This document shows positions 1-12,300 of a stretch of 64,000 bases of DNA, one piece after another (position 1 is the stretch's first letter; every line of letters starts with the position of its first letter). The notes beneath the pieces were generated by a model that saw only the letters and a list, made by a program, of their open reading frames with translations, did not search any database and had not been told where the DNA came from. The translations under genes were made by a program, and so were the position numbers. This stretch comes from Vitellaria paradoxa (lineage: Eukaryota; Streptophyta; Magnoliopsida; Ericales; Sapotaceae), in NCBI GenBank assembly GCA_019916065.1, contig CM034240.1, positions 40,016,561 through 40,080,560 on the forward strand, written 5' to 3'.

Positions 1-144
1 TTTAGATAATTGGAAAGTTTTTCGAGCGTGTTGGTCTGTCTTTTTCGAAGATAATATGTCCACAGATTATCTGAAAGCTAGTGATTTCATTTGAAGAAAT
101 CAACAGCCTTCTCCGTATGTGCATCTATACTATATGCTAAAGTA

Positions 145-146
<2 letters not shown>

Positions 147-183
<37 letters not shown>
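147..183. repeat. (CT)n microsatellite
   Basis: An uninterrupted CT dinucleotide run of roughly 18 units. It lies in the intron upstream of the first visible FIP37 exon. The open frames across it are only poly-LS or poly-RE translations of the repeat. Apart from this run and a second short CT/C tract near 420-460, I see nothing functional in positions 1-880, which should be intron. Confidence 0.9.
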
Positions 184-186
<3 letters not shown>

Positions 187-880
187 CACACGCACGCACA
201 CAAAAACTGTAAGAGCAAGTCTGATGATGTTACAAAGAAAATCAGTCTATTTAAGCACTTGAGGCAGGACTGACTGTATATTTGGCGGTGCAACTCAGTA
301 GCATCGTCGTGAGTTATTGGTTCTGCTGTTGAATTTTCTCTCTCGTAGCAAGTGTTGTTCCAGCCAAGTTACTTATTCTGTCTGGTAAATGACAATGTGA
401 GACTTGTCCCAGACCTTCCATCTCTCTCACCCCCCCTCTCTCTCTCTCTCCCCCCCTATTCTGGTTTCATTGTATTTTTGGGCTATGTTATATTTGTCCA
501 TGAGAGGGTCGTGGGATGCACTTATTGCAGTAATATCTTTGCTTCAACGTTAAGCATGAAAAAAGAACGTGAGAAGTGCTTTTCTTCATGAATTAACATT
601 TTACTTCTCATTGGTAATAATGGTTTGCTCTGGGGAAGCTTGGTGATTGGTTGATTGACCTTCAAAATATTGCAATGGAGAGAGAGGGGGGGGGGAGAGG
701 ATTTTCCAAAAGGTAGACTATAATTTTATGTTTCCTACTAACAGCATAAATGTCAAATTGAAACTTGATAATGAGAAGTTTTTTTAGGTATGGTTTGCCT
801 TTGTTAATTTACTAAATTCATTACTTACTACATTTTTTTCGTTTCTCCCATCTCATTCTGCTTTTCCCCTAAATTTTTAG

Positions 881-3247
881 TCAGCTGTAAGAGATTTGAG
901 GGCACAACTTAAGCCACCATCAATGCAGGTATGATAGAAACAGGATAGTTGTCTCTTTCTCTAGTAAGAATTTCATTGTGTGATCATGGAGCATATTTGT
1001 ATTTAAATCTGAGTCTCTGCTGGTTAGACTATATTGTTCATTTTCTTTCTTTTGCCGTCAAATTTAATAAGCCTTCAAATTTAATAAGTTATTAGATTTC
1101 ATACTTGGGATTTTATAAAGATTAGGCTTCTATTTTCTTAGTTATTTGCGGAAGTCAATTTTGCTTTGTTGTGCTTTTGATGTGTCTGGTGTGATATCTT
1201 TGATTATTTGTTCCATCTTTATCAGAGAGCCTTTTCACTGAGTTGCATGGTATTTATCATTGCCTTATTACATTGGTTGTTGATATTGTAATTTTTAATT
1301 GTTTAAACAATAGTAGTTATATTTGATTCTGCTAAGTGCTAACAGACGATTGTTTACTTTTCATCTTGACAACTTGTGTTTGTATTTTAAATTTCTAAAT
1401 GGAGTGGAACCAAGCTATGGTTTAATTTTGGATTAATTTTTCAGTTGTACTGCTTTGTTGCTGCCTGTTCCTATATTCATGGCAGTGGTTAATGTGTTTG
1501 TTTTTGTTGTGTTGCCCAGTTACTTTGCAGTGTCTCAGTATTTTCTTATTGGAGAATTATTCATGCCGTTTTGGTTTATTTGTTTTATCTTTGCTAGTTG
1601 CCTAGTTGTTTTTCTCTTTTCTCTTTTTTCTTTTGATTCTGTAAACATCCTACAGGCAAGGAGACTGTTACTGGATCCAGCAATTCATGAAGAGTTCACA
1701 CGTTTAAAGGTGCGTTCTCTGGACTCTTATTCTGGACTCTAACTAGATTTGTTTCTATTTTATTTTGATTTCTATCTTTTTAAAGTCAATGCTTTGCTTG
1801 AGTGTGTTCACTTTTTCTATTTAAATTCACACGCTTGCTCACACAGGGTTGGGCCATGTAACAAGCTATCGTTTAGGATGCTAAGAATCAGTTTATTGGT
1901 GGAGGAAACATTGCAGCATCTTGGCATTAATTCACTTTGGTGCAGCAATTTTTTTTAGGGTAAATTGCACATAGACCCCCTAAATATTTGCGTAATTACA
2001 CAGATCCTCTCAACATTTTAAATTGACAGGTACCTGCCTTATTTTGAAATATTTGTAACTCAAACCCCCTTCCATTTGCCTGCTGTTACTCGGCATTCAT
2101 TTGAGTGGCGTAAGGTCAAATATACCTCTCATAAAATATACCCCTCCTTAATTTGAACTCACTCCACATAGATTCGAACAAAACAAAACCTTGGTCTACT
2201 CTCACCAGAATCTTCACCGGTGGTGTCTTCGCCTTCTCCTCGGGGACCTGTCAGCGAAAATCCACGCTTTGCAGATCTCAGAGGTGTCCAATAGGTATTG
2301 ATTTGGGAACTTTGTTGCCTTCCTCATTGTCTATCGATGATTTTCGTTGGGTCACCGCACCACTAATAGTATCACGTTCGCGTAATGCAATCCTTGCCCA
2401 TAGCCACCAACCGTCGATGGCCCCACTGCCTAGAACACCCTATTGTTCGCACCAAAACTCGAATCTTCTGGTGAGAACAGAATTGATTTTTGGCTGAGAA
2501 ACCTCACCAAACTCGGCTTTGACGTGGTTGGAACTGCCCCTGGTCGTGAATTTGATGGTTGAGATTTGATCGCCTGTCTCTGCGGCTGTGAAGAACAAAT
2601 ATTCCAAATAGAGAGAAGATTATCATTCGAACAGGAACTGTTATAAAGATTGGGAAAGATATCTTTGGGTTTTGTAAAAAAATTTTAATTCTGATTATTT
2701 CAGAAGTTATTCTGTTTTCTGGGAAATTATTGTCAATATTCAGAATTAGTTTGAAGAAACTGTATGTATATACTGCATTCGTCATTATTGATGTGTGTTC
2801 TCTCTTTTCAATGTAAGTAAGTAATAAAGTGGCTAGTTTGGTTGATTGATTGGTTTCTTGACAGTTTGTACATCAATGGTGGGCAGTAACTCACTGGACA
2901 ACACTTTACTTGTCTCTAGTGGAACTTATGTCTTCACTGCTAGCAATTATGTGAAGTGCACAAGTGATGCAGCAGCAAACAATTGGATTTATGTGCATAT
3001 CTGTCACTCAACTTTGTTAATTTCCCTCTTATATTTGTCAACTTGTTAAATTTTCGCAACATAATGTTTGTTATCCTTACAACCCTTGCTTTAGAGTCCA
3101 CAAAAATTTGCAATATATATATATATATATAGGCAATTTAGCTCAAACAGAGCTTTGTAATAGAGGGGACAGAAGTGGCTTTGTGCATTGGGTGAATGGC
3201 AGGTGATTGTCATGAATCAAATGAGTCTCACGACCCATGCCCCTTTT

Positions 3248-3310
<63 letters not shown>

Positions 3311-6300
3311 GGGGAGAGAGATCAGCTGCCATTGCCGGCCGCCCAGCCCGCCGCCATCTCCCCCTCCCAGCCGCCGGTCTGCTTATATGTATATGTATTA
3401 ACTTATATTTATTTTATTTTTAATTAATGAAGGTTAGTTTAGACATTTTACCTATGCTAAAAGGGCAAAGTTGTTATATTGAATTGCTTTTTGGGCTAAC
3501 GTCATCATTTAATCATAAAACTTAACAGCAGTCAAGCGGAAGGGGCCATGAGTTATAAACATTTCAAAATGAGGGAGGTGCCTGTCAAATTGAAATGTTG
3601 AGGGGGTCTATGTGTAATTACGTAAATGTTTAGGGGGTCTATGTGTAATTTACCCTTTTTTTGAAATAAAAATTTTGTTTTAATCAGTGTGACTGCAATA
3701 TATGAATAGTTATTAGGTTTTCCATCACTAGAGGAAATTTGTTAAAAGCAATGGCAGCAGTGGCAGTATGACCACTTGCATTGGTGGCAACTGTAATCAT
3801 GACGGTGATGGAAATGATGTTCTTATTTAGGGTAAGTGGTGGTTAAGATGTTTTGCTTGTGTTCTAAGTACGGGGAAGAATGGGGCAGTTGGTGTTCATC
3901 TAGTTGCTTTAACTCATACTGGATGAGCTTTTGGAAGGGCATTAGAAAAAGATGGCCAAATTTTAATAATCATTTGTCATGTAAAATTGGTAGTGGGGAT
4001 AGGATACTTTTTTGGAAGCACAGTTGGAAGGAGGGAGGTTAGATTATGGACCTTTTTCCCTATATCTTTAATTTGGCAATCAACAAGGATGTTTTGGTCG
4101 CAGAATGTAGGGGAGCCATTGATCAAGGTGGGGGTTCTAATATGATTTTTAGAAGTAATATTCGCGATTGGGAACTAGAGAGCTTTCTTTAGCTTATGGA
4201 GCTTTGTAATTCACAGCTCTGGAAGATGGAGAAGATTCAATGTCTTGGGTGTGATCTAAGGAAGGGGGGGTTGATGTGAAATCCTATTATAAGGCCCTGG
4301 TGGGTGGGAGGGAAGAGGAGTTCCCTTGGTCAAAGATTTGCTTCTTCCTCTTTCCTCATAATTCACAGTATTCTCTAATGCTGTTAACTCCCATTGTGCC
4401 TTCTTCCTACTACTACCCCTATGTTGGATATTAGAATTCCAAAACTTGTAATCTCCATCTATTTTCTATGGCACCTATCAATCTTGTCAACTCCTCCTCA
4501 TGCCCTTTATAGGAAACACCTAACACCCTTGTTACATAATTGACCATCCTCATCACCCATTTGGACACTTTTGCCTCTGCATCTACACCGAGCACCGGGC
4601 ACTCACCTTCATCACTTCCTTCAGTCATTGGCTCTAGATATGCAATTGGACAACAGTCCAAATGTTCCCTTTCAAATTCCACCGCCATCGGTTTTGCCCG
4701 TCTCCTTTATCTTACCCAATCATCTAGTCCTTACCCCCATTCTTTTCCTTCTTGCAGCACCAATCCTCTTGTTGGCGCGTGGGAGTAGCTTTGAGGGTGG
4801 CGATGGTGGCCTAGCCTTCGTTGGGGAAAAATGACACTAGTAGGATGTGTATTTTGCCAAAAAGAATGGCTGAGAGAAGATGGGTTAAGATGAGATCTTT
4901 GCCAGTTACTGATTTCGACCCAAAATGGTCTGGCTGAGCTCGATAATGACCTAGATCCTTGAGAGGTGTTCACTAGTGATCGAGGTGGCTTGAGGGAGGG
5001 TCTACAGTGGTCGCCGATGATGGAGGAAGCTCTTGATGTGTTATTGCACAATATTGAAAGGATTTGGGGTTTCTAGGTGATGAAGAACAATGCTAGGATC
5101 ATTGCTCTGATACCATATCAAGAATAAGGATCACATGAAATGGCTTATCCACTATAGGGTATCACCAAGTCTATTTATATATGTGAACTTTACAGAATTA
5201 GGAAATAATCAATCACATCTCCTATTGTAGGAAGGAATCAATCTAGGAATTAGTCATCTCAATCTACTCCTATTTACAGTCAACTGATATCTCTAACATA
5301 TACGAAATAAAGCGCTACACTTCTGTCGCCCCCGAAAATGATGGAAAAAAGAACACTCTACATTCGATACAACGTATGGTTCATATCATGAACTTTGTTT
5401 CTTTACTGTTGTGGTGGATGATGAATCAGTTTATGCAGTTTGTTTAGTGTGTTTACATTCAAAATTTTGCCTGCATACTTAGGGGTGCTTATATATTCGT
5501 TATTTTTTTATTTTTTGTTTTTCCCAATGCCAGAATTTGGTGGAGGAGAAGGATAAAAAAATAAAGGAGTTGCAGGATAATGTTGCTGCTGTCAATTTTA
5601 CCCCACAAAGCAAGATGGGGAAGATGCTAATGGCTAAATGTAGGACGCTGCAGGAGGAAAATGAGGAGATTGGGAACCAAGCTAATGAAGGAAAGGTACT
5701 GGTGGTTGAATTTGTGATGTGTATTATTTATGTATTCAATTCAATATTTGCGTAGAGTGTCAGCTTGAATGGTTAAATTGTATCTGAGAGTTTTGCTAGC
5801 ATATGTTTGTATCATATCTATTTTGCTTCTATGAGGAAATTGGCAGATTAAATTTTGCGGTTCATCTTTGAGAGCACTTGTTGAAATCCACAATCTAACT
5901 TCTTAGGCAAATACGTGACAAACCCATTTATACATTTTGTTATGTATTGCTGTGTGGGATAGCACATTTTTTCATTTTGTAATTTGGCAGCATCACCTTG
6001 ATGCCTATTGAGTAAATTTATTTTTAATTCGCAGAAAAAAAAGATAACACATTTGAATTTTTCCTATCGTGTGCTGAAAAGTTTTGGTTGATGGATGCTT
6101 GTTAACATTGTTTCCTCTGGCAGATTCATGAGTTGGGAATGAAACTTGCATTGCACAAATCTCAGAATGCCGAACTCAGAAGTCAGTTTGAAGGTTTGTT
6201 ATTCATCATCTGCATCTTGAACCATGAATTGATCCAGCAGTAATTTATTACACGTGTTTTTATGTCAGCTATTGATCTCAAAAAATGAAGCCATGAAGAC

Positions 6301-9300
6301 AATGCTAGTTTGGCTGTGATTTGTAGATTTGTCAGACTGGGTTGCATTTGATTAATTGAGTCCTTTAGGTTTGATAATTAGTCGTTTGTCTTTTTGGCTT
6401 TGATGGAAATCTCAGCCTAAATCACTCCCCAACCCCACCCCGCTCCTAAAAAGAAAAATAAAGAGAATACAAAGAGGAAGAATGCACTGGAGTAGGACAG
6501 AAGCTGAAGATCTGCATTGTACTATATAACTGCTATGATAGCTCCCCTACATCATTCTTACTCAGTTGTTTTCGGAGAGGTAGTCAGTTCTTCAAAAGTC
6601 GTAATGACCTCATTACGTAGCTCTGGATTAATCAAACCCTGATTTATATTTTATACACATTTTTTTTGGTCACGCATAGGAATTGGCATAACCCAATATG
6701 GCCAAATATGCCAGTGAAGTCTGGAAGTATATCTGCATAGTACATGGCAGGAATGGAGTAGCTTGAAGGAATACTATTTCAGCAGATCGAATGCTATAGT
6801 TTTGCTGAGTGATATGCCGTTGTGTTTAATATAATATATGAAGATAGTAGAATTATCTGAAAGAAACTATTTTTGGAGATGGCTATTTAATAATTTTACT
6901 TCCTTTTTTTTTTAATTATTATTATGAGCTTGGCAGAGACCAGGCTACCTTTTCTCATTTTTTTTAAGATCTATAAAAATTATTTTATTAGAAGGCATTA
7001 AGAAAATTCCAAGCAAATTACAATCAAATATCCTTGGAATCTATAAAAGATAAAAAAAAAAAAAATCTATAAGAATCAGGACTCCTCCCAGATCCCCAGC
7101 TATAGACAATTGAAACCAACACTCTTTATGCTATTAATGGGTGTTTCAATGTTGTCAAAAGGTCTTCTATTTGGTTCATTCCTTATCAACCAAGCTATAC
7201 AAGAAGGAACATGTGCCACAATTTTCGCTTCCTTTTTCAATCCTTTTGCCCGCCATGAATCACAAACGCTCTTGGCTTCCAACGGGAAGAAATCCCAAAA
7301 CAAAGTAAGACCAAAATCCAAAGCAACAATGAACAAAAAAACAAATGTAATGTAGATGAGAATGCGTTTGGTGGATGTGAGAATATATAGGATTAGAAAT
7401 AGCTTGATTAGTGAGATGGTAGCAGTAGCACTGATTGATGATAAATTGAGGAAAATTGGATGAGGTGGTTTGACCATATGGAAAAGAGATTGGTAGATGT
7501 GCCAATTAGGAGTGATAACATTTAAATCATAGGAGGAATGTGAGGGTGGGATACACCAAAACTAATGTGGGTAGAAAAAATAAAGAAAGGAATGCCTCAA
7601 TGTGGTTTAATGGAGGAAATTACCCTTAACTGAGTGGAATAGGAAAAAAAAATTTCATGTAGCCTACCCTACCTAGTTGGGAATAAAGCTAGGTTGAGTT
7701 GAGTTGTGTTGTGTTGTGTCCCCTATAAACTTATTTCTATCCTGTGAAATTAAATTTTGGATTATCATAATTCAGTACCCGTGGAAAGTTACTCTGCATA
7801 TCTAGATTATTGTTGCCGTGGATGACACCGATAGAACACAAGAGGAAGTAAGCTGTTAGGTCACCAAGACACTAGGTTCTCTCACCTTTGTAATGGTAGC
7901 GTGATTTCCAGGCTCCTTTGGAATCTCCTTTCTCTCTTCTTGTTCTTCTTCTCTTGTGCTCCCCCCCCCCCCCCTTTTTTTCTTTTTTTGGTTGTTAAAT
8001 GTAAATTCAAAGGCACCTGTTAGAAGGTGTGAAAGTATGGAGATTGCTAGGAGTAGGAGAGGTAGAGGAAGACCCAAGAGAAGCTGGAAAGAAACCATTA
8101 AACATGACTTGACCTACCTAGATTTATCGGAGGACATGCCCCTAAACAGATCTAATTGGCGTTGATAAATCCATATAGCCGACCCTACCTAGTGGGAAAA
8201 GGCTTGGTTTGGTTTGGTTGTTAAATGTAAATTCTCAAACAGGAGACCATGGGACAACCCATTAAGTTTTGACGTATACTCGAGGATTCCAAACTATTGA
8301 TGTTCTCCCGTGACTACAATTATAATGCTGAAGGAAAATTCTTATTTCCAGGCTTCCAATTTGAATAAGCCAAATAGCAATAGGATTCGGATACTTGGAA
8401 GGTTCCCTTTTGGCATACAGTCATAAATATTTGTGAAGCTGAGTTTCTCTGCATTGACACTATGTCAAGCAGAACTTTTGTTTCATCCCAGCACTCTTCA
8501 ACAAAGAGGCAATTTAGTCCTGGAGTCATTTTATGATTTATTGTGTCAATAATAATAATAAGTCAAAATACTTGTCATTCTTTTATTTATTGGTAAAATT
8601 CTGTTCCAATATCATTTTTTTTTTCATTTTTCAGGCACTATCACATTTTTATTATTCTTGTTTCATGCAGGATTGTGTAAGCGTATGGAGGGATTGACAA
8701 ATGATGTGGAAAAGTCAAATGAAATGGTTTTCTTCTCTCTCTATTTCTTTTCATTTGTGATTTTTTTTTGGATAAGTAAATAAATTTATTAAAAATGCAC
8801 ATATGGGATTGTCTCCAATGTCATATACAAAAGAAATTCATGCGAGCCTAAAAATCTAAACAATTATATTCTCAATAAAAGAAGGAAACTATCAAAATCC
8901 GGATTCTTTCCCCCTCTAGCCAACTGCACAATGTTGCCAAAAATAAACTCTTCAATTTGCTGTGGGAATTTAGTATCTTGAAAAGTTTTGATAGTTCTCT
9001 CTCCCCAAATTGTCCATGCTAAGCAGAAAGAAACTAAACTCCACACTTTCTTGTCAACTTAATTCCCCACCATTCATGTAAAACAGATCTTATCTTTCCT
9101 TGAAAGCACCTAATTCGTGCCAAAAGAAGAGAAGCTCAATCCCATAATTCCTTAGCCCACAAACAATGTCCAAAAGGATGTTCTGTTGATTCTCACATCT
9201 CTTGCATAACCACCGCCAATTTACCATAGTTTTTCCCCTACTAATCATTCAACTGTAAGAATTCTTCCATGAACCAAACCCCAAACAAGAAAGTCACATT

Positions 9301-12300
9301 TGGAGGTCTCCATTTTTCCACATTTTAATTGAAGGGAAATTATCCTCCTTCCTACCTGCAAGCAAGTCATAAAAAGATTTAACCTCGAATATTCCTTTGT
9401 TAGACATAATCCAATGGATGCCACCTTTTCCTTCGCCTATTTTTATTGAGTACAATATAGCAAGCAGCCTCTCGAAACTATCCAACTCCCACTCAAAAAG
9501 ATTCTTCGAAGAATAATATTCCAAGCATCACATTCCCTTCCCAAAGCAATGTAATCTGCCATTGAAGACTCCCTGTTCACCGCCAAAGCAAATTCTTTCA
9601 GAGATAAGTCTTGTATTCTCTTACCATCCATTGAAGGATGGCTCCAAAATCTCACTCGTACCCTAAAATCCACCTTTAATGAAATAAAATTTGAAAAATC
9701 ATTCCATTTATTTTGGATTCCTTTCCAAAGATTTAAACCATATTTCCTATCTCCATTCCATGCTTTTTTTTTTCCATATTTAGATGCAATATCTTTTCTC
9801 CCAAACCCACCCCTTTCGCAAGCAAACCTCCGCGATCATTTCCCTTGCAAGGTCTTCTTGAAGAGATTGAGTCTTTGAATAACTATTCCCCCACCTTCAA
9901 TGGAGAACTCATAGTATCCCAATTAAATAAATGATATTTGTATTTCTAACTGACTTAGGTATAGTGAAAATAGATGGTCTAACTTGAGCTCCTTTCGATG
10001 ATTAAATTTTCTTGTACTCTGAAAGTTTGAAACTTCTCTGTAGGTCTGCCTCACAGTCTCTTTGCCTTCAAAGAAGAACTTAGTTGTAGTCTGAAATATG
10101 TAGAGGAGAGCCAATATTGCACATCATAGTTGAAGCTAGGCTATCCAAGTTAATTACCTTCCAGTTAGAATCAACTTAGATTTACCAGGATGGTTACCTA
10201 AGTCCTAAAACTGCTTCAAAACATAACAAAATATATTTTAGATGCCCTAATTATAATTGATTCAGCCTGCAAAAAATAATGGGATTGTCAGTGCAAAGAA
10301 GATGAGAAACCTCCACCCTACCACTAGAAGGCCCACCTACTGCAAAACCTTTAATATTGCCTCCTTGTATTCCTCTTCCCACTGTCTACTGAAAATCTCC
10401 ACCACCATGATGAAAAATAGTGGGAAAAAAGAAAATCTTTTTATCAAACCCCTAAAAAATGGCAAGGGCAACAACATGGTGCACAAGACTCCCATACTGT
10501 GAGGTTTGGAGGGGGACAAATGTACGCAACCTTATCCTTCCTTGCACAGAGACTGTTTTCCATGTTTGAACTCTTGATCCTAGGTCGCAAGTGAAAAACC
10601 TTATTGTTGCTCCAAGGCTACCCCTAAAAGAATTAAAGAACCTGTGGGTGTTCAATTCATAATAGTTGAGAATCAAACAAAAAGAATTAAAGAATCCGTA
10701 GGTGTTCCATTCATAATAATTGAGAATCAAATAATAAGGGTGCATTTGGAGTGACAAAAAGTGAGATAAAATGAGATAAGTTGTGGGTTCGTAATTTGTG
10801 CAGTGAGATAAAAAGTGAATTAACTTTTAGAGTTTTTCAGTGTTTTTTACTGTTTTTCAGAGTCACCCCAAACGGAGCCCAAATGTACACCATGGGATCC
10901 ACCTCCTCCAGCTCACTTGGAAACCATACATTCCATCGAATTGATTAGGAAATCTGAACTAACATGATCATAACCCTTTCCATGTCAAGTTTGCAAATAA
11001 TCCTTGGAGTACCATTTCTAATATTGCGATCCACTACTTCATTGGCCACCAATACGTCATCAAGAAATTGACTTCCCTTAACAAATGGATTTTGAGATTC
11101 AGATCTAAGGCCCCCCCCCCCCCCCCAAAAAAAAAAAAAAGATTTTCTTGAGTCTCAATGCTAACACCTTTACTAACAATTGATACAAACTCCCTGCCAA
11201 AATGATGGGTCTAAAATCTTCTATATTTCAACTTCATTCTTCTTATGAGTCAATGCAATCAACAAAGGAATTAATGCATATCACAACTCTGTCTTTCTGA
11301 TGAAATTTTGTAAAGACCAGCATCACGTCATCTTTTGCAATATGCATTTGAAAAAAAACATGGCATTGTCATCCATTTGGTCCTGGAGTTTTATCCCTAT
11401 TTAGAGATTTATTATCTTTCCAAACTCTCTCTCCAAAGCATAACAGTCTGCACTAGGTGTGGATGGGAGCCTCCAATTTATCCAAATGAAGATGAACTTG
11501 TTCGTTTCAGAAAACAGTCTGGAATAAAATTAACAGTACCTTCTCGAATCTGCTCCTTATTCTTCTGTACTCACACACCAATAATCACTTTAGCTATATG
11601 ATTATATTGTCAATGTGGATTAGCCATCCTATGAAAAAATCCTGTGTACCTATCTCCCTCTTTCTAATATTCCTTCAGTCACCAGTAGAAGGTAGAAATG
11701 GAAATTTTGGGACCTTCATACAAGAATATTACATTCGATAGCTCTGCATTCCGTTCTTTTGTTCCCTTTGTTATTTCTATCCCTGGACCACCATAATAGA
11801 ACACTAGGGTGTTCCTCCCCCCTCTCCCCCCCCCCCGCCCCCCCGGGGGGCGGGGGCAGGGGTGTATCGTAAGACAAAGATTGCATTTGCGGCCATGATT
11901 GCTGTTCTATTTAGCTACGTTTTATGTCAGGATACTAATCAGTTTAACATGAAGCTCTGAAGTAATGTAATTGTGGTGTATTACAGTCTAAGGGTTAGCT
12001 CAGCTGGTCATGTCTTGAGTTTGCTCTCCAACAGTTACTAGTTTTCTCAAGGCCATTGGAGGCTTATTCGGTCATTAAAGTTAGTACCGTAGAGATTAAT
12101 TGAGGTCTACGCAATTTGACTTGAACACCTTGAATTATTACCCCATATATATATATATATGTAGGTGTATTACACTGGACAGAGATGATTAGAACCTGCT
12201 TGCAGGTCATATAATCTAATCATGCTCAAGACAGTTTGTCGGCATTTAGATTGTGAAAAAGCTTTATGTTTAAACTTATTATTATTTTTTTGGTAGATAC

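Larger units (their letters stand above)
8761..11690 (-). mobile_element. L1 LINE, reverse strand, carrying nested insertions
   Basis: Read on the minus strand from about 11690: KREIGTQDFFIG, then DKTPGPNG, RPIILAGSLYQLLVKVLALR, then FVKGSQFLDDVLVANEVVDR with RNGTPRIICKLD. The decayed catalytic block follows (CTDN where F/YADD is expected, about 10290), then thumb/connection segments (9673-9294) and the C-terminal WSLVSFCLAWTIWGERTIKT (about 9040). The poly-A tail appears as a T run at about 8761. This is a typical plant L1 reverse transcriptase, heavily frameshifted and dead. Its 3' end lies only about 35 bp past the donor site of FIP37 exon 8671-8726, antisense to the gene. A SINE-like block, a 54-bp tandem repeat and a MITE interrupt it at 10505-10880. 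Confidence 0.75.

Noticed and set aside
87..293. Open frames on both strands across the CT run (and likewise 3188-3427, 15591-15824, 24505-24742)
   Set aside because: Their translations are dinucleotide-repeat products (poly-LS, poly-RE, poly-IY) with no flanking coding signal.
7110..7355. 81-codon plus-strand frame
   Set aside because: It is the complement of an L1 C-terminal segment readable on the minus strand.
11990..12020. tRNA-like segment (ttagctcagctgg)
   Set aside because: No cloverleaf can be completed. The element boundaries and target duplication show it is the head of a SINE.
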